A stretch of 64,000 bases of DNA from Stigmatella erecta (GTDB lineage Bacteria > Myxococcota > Myxococcia > Myxococcales > Myxococcaceae): assembly GCF_900111745.1 (NCBI RefSeq), contig NZ_FOIJ01000008.1, forward strand, positions 62,001 through 126,000, given 5' to 3'. Below the pieces are notes generated by a model, which did not search any database, was not told the DNA's origin, and was given only the letters and a program-made list of their open reading frames with translations. How positions within the stretch are numbered: the first letter of the stretch is position 1; each line of letters starts with the position of its first letter. Below are positions 48,440-56,500 of the stretch, in pieces. The position numbers and the translations under genes are program-made.

Positions 48440-49309
48440 CTACGGAGCGGTGGGTGCCCGCTGGGTATAGACGGTGGGCATCACCGCGCGCATGCGCGCG
48501 CCCAGCCCGACGAGGCTCTCGGAGTGTCCGAGGAAGAGCAAGCCCGAGGGGGACAAGTGGCTCAGCAACCGTTCCACGGCGTGTGCCCGTGAGGTCTGGT
48601 CGAAGTAGATGAGGACGTTGCGGCAGAAGATGAGATCGAAGCGTCCCACGACTCCGTGCCCATCATTCAGGTTCACGCGGTGGAAGCGCACCAACCCGCG
48701 CAGCTCCGCGTCCGCCTTCATCCACTCCTCCTGGCTGCCCACGCCTCGCAGCATGAAGGCCCGGAGGTAGTGGTTGGGAATCTCCCGCGCCTTCTTGACC
48801 GGGAAGCGGGCCTGCCGGGCCTGCTCGAGAATGCGCGTGGAGAGGTCCGTTGCCAGGATGTCGATTTCCCAGCCCTCCGCGACGGGCAGGTGGTGGCGCA
48901 GCACCATGGCCAGCGAGAAGGGCTCCTCTCCTGTCGAACAGCCCGCGCTCCAGACGCGGACTCGCCGCGGCTCACCATTTCCGGTCGTCTTCTGCGCCCT
49001 CCAGCGGGGGAGCACCTCGCGTTCCAGGAACTCGAAGTGACGGGGCTCCCGGAAGAAGTGCGTCTCGTGCGTGCACAGCGCGTCCACTAACCGCACCCGC
49101 TCCAGGTCGTCCGTCTCCGCCCGGCGCAGGTAGGCACCGAACGAGGGACTCTTCAGCTCGCGCAACCGGCGCGCCAGCCGGCCCACCACGAGGGCCTTCT
49201 TCGCAGGAGAGAGCCAGATGCCCGCCTCACGGTAGATCAGCCGCTGGAACCCCGTGAACTCTCGCTCGGACAGCGGAGGGGGCTCGAAGAATGCCTCGAC
49301 CTGTTTCAT
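48440..49309 (-). CDS. cheR: CheR-type chemoreceptor methyltransferase
   Basis: 289 residues. N-terminal CheR domain (FTGFQRLIYREAGIWLSP), then the SAM-binding domain: VWSAGCSTGEEPFSLAMVL, DILATDLSTRIL and FDLIFCRNVLIYFD. It methylates glutamates on the receptor encoded two genes upstream. The ATG overlaps the cheW stop by 4 bp. It is the last gene of the chemosensory operon; no cheB accompanies it. Confidence 0.94.
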   Translation of the reverse strand: MKQVEAFFEPPPLSEREFTGFQRLIYREAGIWLSPAKKALVVGRLARRLRELKSPSFGAYLRRAETDDLERVRLVDALCTHETHFFREPRHFEFLEREVLPRWRAQKTTGNGEPRRVRVWSAGCSTGEEPFSLAMVLRHHLPVAEGWEIDILATDLSTRILEQARQARFPVKKAREIPNHYLRAFMLRGVGSQEEWMKADAELRGLVRFHRVNLNDGHGVVGRFDLIFCRNVLIYFDQTSRAHAVERLLSHLSPSGLLFLGHSESLVGLGARMRAVMPTVYTQRAPTAP

Positions 49310-49848
49310 GTCTCCCCTTCAGGGGGGCCATGGCCGGACGCTTCGGATGGAGGAGCTGCCGTGGCCAAGGCGATTTCCTGGGTGCTGAGCACCTTGTTGA
49401 TGTCCAGCAACAGGACGAAGTGCCGCCCCGTCGCCACCCGCCCCATGCCCACCAGATAGTCCGCGTGCACCGGGGTGCCAAAGGAGGGCGGGGGCGCCAC
49501 ATCCTCGGGCGCCAGCTCGATGACCTGGCCGATCGCGTCGGCGAGAAGCCCCAGGACGATCTCCTCGCCCTCCAGCCGCACCTCCACCACCACGATGCAG
49601 CTGCGGCGGGTGAGGGTGGCCGGTGGCAGGCTCAGCTTGATCGTCAGGTCCACCACGGGCACCACGTTGCCGCGCAGGTTGAACACCCCGCGGACCCACA
49701 CGGGCGCTCCCGGGACGGGCGTCACGGTGTCGTATTCGATGATCTCCTTCACCTGCAGGATGCCGAGCGCATACTCCTGCGCGGCGAGGATGAAGCTCAG
49801 GTACTGCGTGGCGGCGGATGTCTCCTCGGTCGTGTTGTTCATGGTCAC
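49306..49848 (-). CDS. cheW: CheW coupling protein
   Basis: 180 residues with one CheW SH3-like fold: [22 protein letters not shown], then [21 protein letters not shown] and [15 protein letters not shown]. It links the receptor to CheA. The stop overlaps cheR and the start overlaps the mcp gene by 4 bp. The C-terminal tail of about 35 residues ([15 protein letters not shown]) is low-complexity. Confidence 0.94.
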   Translation of the reverse strand: MTMNNTTEETSAATQYLSFILAAQEYALGILQVKEIIEYDTVTPVPGAPVWVRGVFNLRGNVVPVVDLTIKLSLPPATLTRRSCIVVVEVRLEGEEIVLGLLADAIGQVIELAPEDVAPPPSFGTPVHADYLVGMGRVATGRHFVLLLDINKVLSTQEIALATAAPPSEASGHGPPEGET

Positions 49849-51518
49849 ACCTGGAAGCGCTTGAACTCGCGATCCTCATCGGTGGGAGCGAGGGGGGCGC
49901 GAGGCGGGGGGTGGGCTCCCGGGTTGAGCCCATGCGCGGCGGCTTTCAGCCCGGGCGCGGATGGGCCGCCCGCGAAGCGGTTCCCCATCACCCGCGAGGT
50001 GCGCTCATAGCCATCCCCCACCCGGAAGAAGGACACCAGCTGCTGCAATGCCTCTGCCTGGGCGGACAGCTCCTCCGCGGTGGAAGCGAGCTCCTCGGAG
50101 GCCGAGGCGTTGCGCTGGGTCACCTGGTCCACGTGAAGCATGGCCTTGTTCATCTGGGTGACGCCGCTGGCCTGCTCCGCGGAGGCGGCCACCACTTCCT
50201 GGACCAGGTCCGCCGTCTTGCGGATGGAGGGCACCAACTCCACCAGCAACTGCCCCGAGCGCGAGGCCACCTTCACGCTCTGGGAGGCCAGGCTGGAGAT
50301 CTCCCGCGCGGCCGTCTGGCTGCGCTCGGCCAGCTTGCGCACCTCGGTGGCCACCACCGCGAAGCCCTTGCCATGGGCTCCCGCGCGCGCGGCCTCGATG
50401 GCCGCGTTGAGCGCCAGCAGGTTCGTCTGGTAGGCGATCTCCTCGATGATGGAGATTTTCTCCGCGATGGAGCCCATGGCCTCCACCGTCTCCTTCACGG
50501 CCCGGCCGCTCTCGTCGGCATCCCGGGCGCCCTGCACGGCCATCTGCTCCATCTGACGGCTGTGCTCGCGGTTCTGGGTGATGGTGGCGGTGATCTGCTC
50601 GAGGCTGGAGGTGGTCTCCTCCACGCTGCTGGCCTGCTCGCTGGTCCCCTGGGACAGGCTCTGTGACGAGGAGGACACCTGCGCCGAGGCCGAGGCAAGC
50701 GTGCTCGCCCCCTCGCGGACCTCACTGATGACCTGGGCGAGCTTCTGCACCATGCGCTGCATGGCCCCGAGCAGCCGGCCCGTCTCGTCCTCGGCCGTCG
50801 AGGCGATGCGCACGGTGAGGTCTCCTTCGGCGATGCGGTCCGCTACCTGTACCGCGTCGGCGAGGGGCCGGGAGATGACCCGCGAGATGAGAACGCTGAG
50901 CAGCACACCCGCCAGGAAGCTGAAGCCCACGACGGTGAAGATCCACCCTCGCGCGGCGGCATAAATGTCATCCGAGTCATTCGAGGCACTGCTCGATGAC
51001 TTCTGGATGGCTGCCACCAGCTCCTCCAGCTTGTCGCTGGCGCGCTGATACGTCTCCTGCAGGCGGCCTTGCTCGACGGCGCGAGCCTCCTCTTTCTGAT
51101 TGGAGCGTGAGAGGGCGAGGAGCCGCTCATGTTCCTCCAGGAAGTCCCTCCAGAGCTTGTTGAACTCCTCGTACATGCGCCGCTCCTCGGAGGAGGAGAT
51201 GAGCGTCTCGTACTTGCGCAAGTTGGAGTCGATCGACTCCAGTTCCTGCCGCATGCTCCGTTCGTAACTGGCCATGCGCACGGCATCGGTCGACAGCAGG
51301 TGTTGATGCTCGTAGATGAGGAAGTCCGAGGAGTCGGTGTTCGCGGTCGAGACGAGGATGATGCTGGGCATCCGGTTGTCGGTCACCACGTCGGTCGCAT
51401 CGTTCATCTTGCTCAGCTGGTGGATGGCGAAGGCGCCGAGCAGGACGCTGAGCATGCTCAAGCAGAGGAAGGACAAGAGCAGCTTGGAGGAGATCTTCAA
51501 GTCGTAGAACCAAGTCAT
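49845..51518 (-). CDS. Methyl-accepting chemotaxis protein
   Basis: 557 residues. TM1 (about 12-33), a periplasmic four-helix-bundle sensor (about 35-190), TM2 (about 192-213), a HAMP domain ([21 protein letters not shown]) and a coiled-coil signalling domain. The hairpin tip [22 protein letters not shown] is fully conserved. Methylation-type Glu/Gln pairs flank it. After the last helix a disordered Pro-rich tail follows, with no CheR/CheB-binding pentapeptide. The start has a CU-rich, not SD-like, leader 18 bp after the cheA stop, so translation may be coupled. Confidence 0.94.
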   Translation of the reverse strand: MTWFYDLKISSKLLLSFLCLSMLSVLLGAFAIHQLSKMNDATDVVTDNRMPSIILVSTANTDSSDFLIYEHQHLLSTDAVRMASYERSMRQELESIDSNLRKYETLISSSEERRMYEEFNKLWRDFLEEHERLLALSRSNQKEEARAVEQGRLQETYQRASDKLEELVAAIQKSSSSASNDSDDIYAAARGWIFTVVGFSFLAGVLLSVLISRVISRPLADAVQVADRIAEGDLTVRIASTAEDETGRLLGAMQRMVQKLAQVISEVREGASTLASASAQVSSSSQSLSQGTSEQASSVEETTSSLEQITATITQNREHSRQMEQMAVQGARDADESGRAVKETVEAMGSIAEKISIIEEIAYQTNLLALNAAIEAARAGAHGKGFAVVATEVRKLAERSQTAAREISSLASQSVKVASRSGQLLVELVPSIRKTADLVQEVVAASAEQASGVTQMNKAMLHVDQVTQRNASASEELASTAEELSAQAEALQQLVSFFRVGDGYERTSRVMGNRFAGGPSAPGLKAAAHGLNPGAHPPPRAPLAPTDEDREFKRFQV

Positions 51519-51536
51519 AGGAGGAGGGAGAAGGGC

Positions 51537-53174
51537 TCAGGCGGGGAGGGCCGTGGAGGGCGTCTTCACGGCCTGTTGGAGGAGCGCGGGCACATCGAGG
51601 ATGAGGGCGACCCGGCCATCGCCCAGCAGGGTCGAGCCCGAGAGCCCCGGCAATCCCTGGCAGAACTTTCCCAGGGGTTTGATGACCGTCTGGCCCTGGC
51701 CGAGCAGCGTGTCCACGGCGAGACCCGCGACGCCCCGCCCATGGCCGATGACGACGAGGTTTTCCCGGGCCGGTGCGCTTCCCTCCAGGCCGAAGTGCTC
51801 ACGCAAGCGGACGTACGGGAGCGCGGCTCCCCGCAGGTTGACGAAGCCGGTGCGTCCGGAATGGCTCTCCTCTACGGGCAGCTCCACGCACTCGAGCACG
51901 TTCTCCAGGGGGATGACGTACGTCTGGGCGCCCACGGCGACGCTGAAGCCTTCGATGATGGAGAGGGTGAGTGGCAGGCGGAGGCTGAAGGTGGTGCCCT
52001 GTCCTGGGGTGCTCTCCACGGAGACGGTGCCCCGCAGCATCTCCACGTTGCGCTTCACCACGTCCATGCCCACCCCGCGGCCGGACAGATCGGTGACGCG
52101 CTCGGCGGTGGAGAAGCCCGGCTCCAGGATGAGCCGCAGGAGGGCTCCGTCGTCCGGCGTCTCCTCCGGCCCGAGCATCCCCAGGGTTCTGGCGCGCCGG
52201 GTGATGCGCTCGCGATCCAGGCCCGCCCCGTCGTCGGCCACCTGGATGACGATGGTGCCCGCCTCATGGAAGGCCCGGAGGGCCAAGGTGCCGGTGGGCT
52301 CCTTCCCGCTCGCCTGGCGCACCTGGGGCGTCTCCAGGCCGTGGTCCATGGCGTTGCGAACCAGGTGGTTGAGCGGATCGCGGATGAGCTCGGCGACGGT
52401 GGTGTCCACCTCCACGTCCTCGCCGCTCACCTCCCAGCGGATCTGCTTCTCCAGGCGGAGGCTCAGGTCGCGCACCGTGCGTCCGAAGGGCTGGAAGGTG
52501 CGCCCGATGGGCACCATTCGCACCTTCATCACCAGCTCCTGCAGGTCCAGGTAGAGCCGGTCTCCCTCCCGATGGGCCTCCAGCAATTGTTGGGGCGTGT
52601 AGCGGTTCGCCTGCGCGAGCATGGTGGCCAGGCGTCCGCGCGCGATGGCGATCTCCCCGGTGAGGTCCAGCATCCGGTCCAACCGGTGCAGCTCCACCCG
52701 CAGGGTGTGCTCCCGGGGCGCAGCGGTTTCAGGGGAGGGTTTGGCGGGCTCCTGTGGCAGCGCCCGGCCGGTGAAACTCGCGGGGCTGGCGGCCTTGACC
52801 AGGCTCGCCAGGAGCCCATGCACTTCCGCGGCAGGCAAGCCCATGGCGGGGTCGCTCGCTCGCGTCAACCCCACCCGCTCCCGGAGCCCATCCACTGCCT
52901 GCAAGAGCAGTGAGCCCAGCCCCTCGTACAGCATGATGGCCTGCGTCTCCAGAAGGGTGAGCAGGTCTTCCAGCGTGTGGGCCAGCTCCACCGCTTCGGT
53001 AAGCCCGAGCGAGGAGGCGGCGCCCTTGAAGGTGTGGATCGTGCGGAAGACGGCCTGCAGGCGCTCCGGGCCGAATGAGCGCTCGAGCGCAAGCAGCTCC
53101 TGCTCCAGGGTGGCGAGCAGCTCCTCGGCTTCGGCGAGGAACACAGCGTGGACCTTCTCCAGCTCGGGAGTCAT
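51537..53174 (-). CDS. cheA: CheA histidine kinase
   Basis: 545 residues from the ATG at 53174; an in-frame TTG at 53207 is less likely. HPt domain with phospho-His47 (RTIHTFKGAASSLG), a short linker (no clear P2 response-regulator-docking domain), dimerisation P3 (HRLDRMLDLTGEIAI), ATPase P4 (HLVRNAMDHGLE, VADDGAGLD, GRGVGMDVV) and CheW-like P5. It phosphorylates a response regulator; the only candidate nearby is the NtrC-type protein upstream. Confidence 0.95.
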   Translation of the reverse strand: MTPELEKVHAVFLAEAEELLATLEQELLALERSFGPERLQAVFRTIHTFKGAASSLGLTEAVELAHTLEDLLTLLETQAIMLYEGLGSLLLQAVDGLRERVGLTRASDPAMGLPAAEVHGLLASLVKAASPASFTGRALPQEPAKPSPETAAPREHTLRVELHRLDRMLDLTGEIAIARGRLATMLAQANRYTPQQLLEAHREGDRLYLDLQELVMKVRMVPIGRTFQPFGRTVRDLSLRLEKQIRWEVSGEDVEVDTTVAELIRDPLNHLVRNAMDHGLETPQVRQASGKEPTGTLALRAFHEAGTIVIQVADDGAGLDRERITRRARTLGMLGPEETPDDGALLRLILEPGFSTAERVTDLSGRGVGMDVVKRNVEMLRGTVSVESTPGQGTTFSLRLPLTLSIIEGFSVAVGAQTYVIPLENVLECVELPVEESHSGRTGFVNLRGAALPYVRLREHFGLEGSAPARENLVVIGHGRGVAGLAVDTLLGQGQTVIKPLGKFCQGLPGLSGSTLLGDGRVALILDVPALLQQAVKTPSTALPA

Positions 53175-53291
53175 GGGTCCGGAAGGCAAGAGCAATCCGC
53201 ACGCCAAAGATACATCTGTTCAGAAGTGCGCGGAACTCCTTGCCTTGTGAAATGGAGCCATGCTCGATGCTCAAACTTTTGAATCTGGATT

Positions 53292-54638
53292 CTAGACTTT
53301 GGACGAAAGGCCCAAGCTCTTCAGGCGTTGATACAGCGAGCTGCGGGGAATCCCCAGTCGCTGGGCAGCCCGGCCGACATGGCCTCCCTCGGCTTCCAGT
53401 ACGCGGGTGATGTGGCGGCGCTCCACTTCCCGCAGGGTGAGGTGCAGCTCGGGTGCGCTGGGGGCCTCTTCGGGGAGTTCGTTGAGCATCCGCGCGATGG
53501 CGGAGCCGTTGAACTGCAAGTCCTCCACGCGCAGGGTGGAACGGGAAGAGAGGAGCACGGAGCGCTCCAGCACGTTGCGCAGCTCGCGCAGGTTGCCGGG
53601 CCAGGGGTAGGCGCGCAGGGCGGCCTCTGCCTGCGGGGCCAGCTTGAGTCCTGGGCGTCCGAGTTCACGCGAGAGCTGTTCGAGCGAGGCGTGGGCGAGC
53701 GGGGAGATGTCCTCGGGGCGCTCCCGCAGGGCGGGAATGTGCAAGGGCAGGGTGCTGATGCGGAAATACAGATCGCTGCGAAACTGCCGGGCCCTCACCC
53801 GCTCGACGAGATCCTGGTGGGTGGCGGCGATGAGCCGGATGTCCACCGAGCGCTCCTCCACCTCTCCCAGGCGCCGGAAGCGCCGCTCCTCCAGCACCTT
53901 GAGGAGCTTGGGTTGGACGAGGGGATCCATGTCTCCCACTTCGTCGAGGAACACGCTGCCCCGGTGGGCTCGCTCGAGCAGGCCCTGCTTGCTGCTGACG
54001 GCACTGGTGAAAGCGCCCCGCTCGTGGCCGAAGAGTTCCGTTTCCAGGAACTGGGGCGACAGGCCCGCGCAGTTGAGTTGAATCAGGGGCTCATGGGCCC
54101 GGGGCCCGTGGCGGTGCAGCCAGGATGCGAGCACGCCCTTGCCCGTTCCAGTCTCTCCCTGGATGAGGATGGAGCGGTCACTGTCGCGCACGCGCTGCGC
54201 GGTGGCTTCCAACTGGCGGATGAGTGGACTGGTCCCCAGGAAGGGATCGAGTTCCTCCGGTGGGTTCCGGGCTCTCCGGGCCTCGTGGACGCATGCCACC
54301 ACCCGCGACAGCACGGGCCAATCCACCGGTTTGGGAAGAAACTGCTCCGCCCCCAGCTTGACGAGCTGCACGGCCCTGTCGATGGATGGGTTCTCGGCGA
54401 GAACGATCAGAGAGGTGAGGGGGGACATTTCCCGGAGCTCGGGAAGCAGCTTGAGCACGGAGAGACCCGGCAAACGGTCATCGAGCAGCACCACTTCCAG
54501 CGGGGCCCGGCGCAGGGACTCATGCGCCTCCTGGCTGTTTCGGGCCTCGGAGACCTCCCAGCCAGTCTCCTCCAGCCACCGGCGAAGGGTTGCACGGACC
54601 AACGGATCCGCATCAGCGATCAAACACCTACCTCTCAT
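53292..54638 (-). CDS. NtrC-type response regulator and sigma-54 activator
   Basis: 448 residues. The receiver domain (about 4-115) has Asp9/Asp11, phospho-site Asp53 (LLDDRLPG) and Lys in LPKPV. The usual Thr/Ser switch after VL is Ala (VLAEN). The AAA+ domain has Walker A GETGTGKG, the sigma-54 loop GAFTSA instead of GAFTGA, and Walker B VFLDEVGDM. A Fis-type HTH (GHVGRAAQRLGIPRSSLYQRLK) closes the protein. First gene of the chemosensory operon, 117 bp upstream of cheA; probably the pathway output. Confidence 0.93.
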   Translation of the reverse strand: MRGRCLIADADPLVRATLRRWLEETGWEVSEARNSQEAHESLRRAPLEVVLLDDRLPGLSVLKLLPELREMSPLTSLIVLAENPSIDRAVQLVKLGAEQFLPKPVDWPVLSRVVACVHEARRARNPPEELDPFLGTSPLIRQLEATAQRVRDSDRSILIQGETGTGKGVLASWLHRHGPRAHEPLIQLNCAGLSPQFLETELFGHERGAFTSAVSSKQGLLERAHRGSVFLDEVGDMDPLVQPKLLKVLEERRFRRLGEVEERSVDIRLIAATHQDLVERVRARQFRSDLYFRISTLPLHIPALRERPEDISPLAHASLEQLSRELGRPGLKLAPQAEAALRAYPWPGNLRELRNVLERSVLLSSRSTLRVEDLQFNGSAIARMLNELPEEAPSAPELHLTLREVERRHITRVLEAEGGHVGRAAQRLGIPRSSLYQRLKSLGLSSKV

Positions 54639-55345
54639 GGCGTTTCACCGTCTTCCTCGTACCGGGTCCCCGGCGGAACGCACGGGCGGCCCCCCTTCGC
54701 GCCCGGGAGGCCATCCCGGCGCGATACAGCTAGTAAAATATGAACACGCGGCGTGAATCGAAGAGAGTGTCACGCGGAGCCGGAGGCGCGTCCCGTGGGG
54801 AGTGGCGGACCTGACCGGCGTTTCACTCAGCTCCCGGTTTTATCCGCCACCGGGAGACTTCGGGCCGGGCACTGCGCGAGCGCAAGGTGTTCCTGCTCGC
54901 CCTGGCACCCGCGGTCCGGTTGTCACCCGCCGGGAGCTTCTCGGCCGGGAGAGTACGGGGGAGGTCTTCTCGGCCGCCGGGCGCCGCCCCTGCTTGCTGA
55001 GCGTCGCCGGGTGGCCCTTCAGGATACGGGCGTTGGTGTCCGCACGTGGCTCTGGATGGTGGTGCATGGGATGATTCCCCCCTGAGGGTCCGTCAGGTGC
55101 GCCCTGAGTCTACAGGATCGAATCCTGAAAACACCAGAGTCATGGGGGCTCATGGGCCAGGGCGGGATACCGGGCCGAGACAGCGAGATTCAGCCCTGGA
55201 GAGCTCCCCATGGGAGCTCGTAACAATCAGACGGCTGAGAGAGGATGATATGTCTATTCGAAGCACCCCGTCATCGCCAATGCCGGATGTTTCCCGTTTA
55301 TCATCCCAGCGTGCTGGAGCGTGGGGAAGGCGGAGAGCGCCGCGA
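54639..55345. other. Gene-free region
   Basis: 707 bp between the leftward ntrC-like gene and the stop of the DJ-1/PfpI gene. It must hold the chemosensory operon promoter. Overlapping short frames (for example 54753-55085) have no ribosome site and no recognisable product. A short palindrome CAGGAT-CGA-ATCCTG sits at 55113-55127. No other structure seen. Confidence 0.5.
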
Positions 55346-56017
55346 TCAGCCTACTCTCGCCTGCTGCGGGTAGGAGATGGGCTGCCCCGGATCGCGATGC
55401 CAGTCGTACTCGGCTGCCTTTGCCGCCATCTCCGCGACGGCCCGGCCCGCGAGCCGCGAGACGAGATAAAAGGCCATGTCGGTGCCTGCGGAGACGCCAG
55501 CGGAGGTGACGTAGTGGCCTGCATCGACCCAGCGCGAGACGTTGTCCCATAACACCCGGGGCCCCTGCTTGCTGACCCAGCCGAACGCTGCATGGTTCGT
55601 GGCTGCGGGCTTGCCGTCGAGCAGGTTGAGCTTCGCCAGCAGTGCCGCGCCGGTACAGACGGACGCCATGATGCCCACCTTCGCGTCCATGGCCTTCAGG
55701 AAGTCGAGGGTCCCCGGATCATCGACGAGCTTGCGTGTACCGATGCCGCCCGGCACCATGAGGACATCGAAGTGCTCCTTCGCGGCCTGTGCCGTGTCAA
55801 GGTCCGGCATGGCCTGCGGTCCATTGAGGCTGCTGCGCACCGGTTTCAGCTCCTTCGCGATAAAGACTACCTGGAACGGATACGGCGGCTGATCGCCAGT
55901 GGCCTGCCCGAGATAGCGGGCGATGGTGAAGGCCTCGGTGAATCCCCACACATCAAGCGGCTCGAAGCCGTCGAAGATGAAGATGCCGATGCGCTGCGTA
56001 GGAGGAAAGTCCGCCAT
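55346..56017 (-). CDS. DJ-1/PfpI family protein
   Basis: 223 residues, class I glutamine-amidotransferase-like fold. Nucleophile Cys121 lies in SVCTGAALLAKLNLLDG. The acidic partner is probably Glu19 in DGFEPLDVWG. GGIGTRKL forms the oxyanion loop. It resembles isonitrile hydratase-like members more than protease or glyoxalase types, so the substrate is uncertain. The ATG at 56017 follows AAGGAGTGCCC. Confidence 0.87.
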   Translation of the reverse strand: MADFPPTQRIGIFIFDGFEPLDVWGFTEAFTIARYLGQATGDQPPYPFQVVFIAKELKPVRSSLNGPQAMPDLDTAQAAKEHFDVLMVPGGIGTRKLVDDPGTLDFLKAMDAKVGIMASVCTGAALLAKLNLLDGKPAATNHAAFGWVSKQGPRVLWDNVSRWVDAGHYVTSAGVSAGTDMAFYLVSRLAGRAVAEMAAKAAEYDWHRDPGQPISYPQQARVG

Positions 56018-56500
56018 GGGCACTCCTTGAAGTTACGGTGAGGCAATTCAACCCAAGCCTAACAGGGGGCTCAAGAAGTAAGCCCAGGTCAAGGAGGAGA
56101 AGTTCTTCGATCAGGGGCTCACCCCGCACTACGCCTTCAACACCGAGCAGGCGCGGCAGAAGGCGCAGCTCCAGCGGACCTTCGAGAGCGAAAGAGACCT
56201 CATCGGCGCGCTCAGCAAGCGCTATCCGGCGAAAGGCGAACTGGCCGACGGCTTCCAACTGTCCGTGGATTACGCGCTGGCCTGGGAGCCCCCATCCCGT
56301 GAATTGCAGCTTCGTCACCGTGCCCCCTTGGGACGCGATGGCGTTGCGGATCCAGTTCTTCCCGGTGTGACTTCAAGCCCGGCCAATCGCTCGGGCCGTG
56401 TTCCCGGCGGGTGCCGTCACGAAAGATAGACATTCTTGCCAAAAAGAGAGGAGGCTTCCCGGAGAGGGCGCAGTGTTTCCCTCCATCAGATGAGGAATCG
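56018..56500. other. Intergenic region with a coding-like fragment
   Basis: 483 bp between the DJ-1/PfpI gene and the RCC1 gene. It contains the fragment at 56082 and the promoters of both flanking genes. No complete gene. Confidence 0.5.
56082..56300 (+). pseudogene. Coding-like fragment without a start
   Basis: Directly after a TAA, one frame reads a well-behaved helical protein segment (VKEEKFFDQGLTPHYAFNTE onward, to VDYALAWEPP) of about 72 residues, then degenerates. No ATG/GTG/TTG precedes it. Probably the remains of a gene; family not recognised. Confidence 0.38.

Noticed and set aside
54753-55085. 110-codon open frame
   Set aside because: Arg/Pro/Gly-rich, no ribosome site, no recognisable domain.
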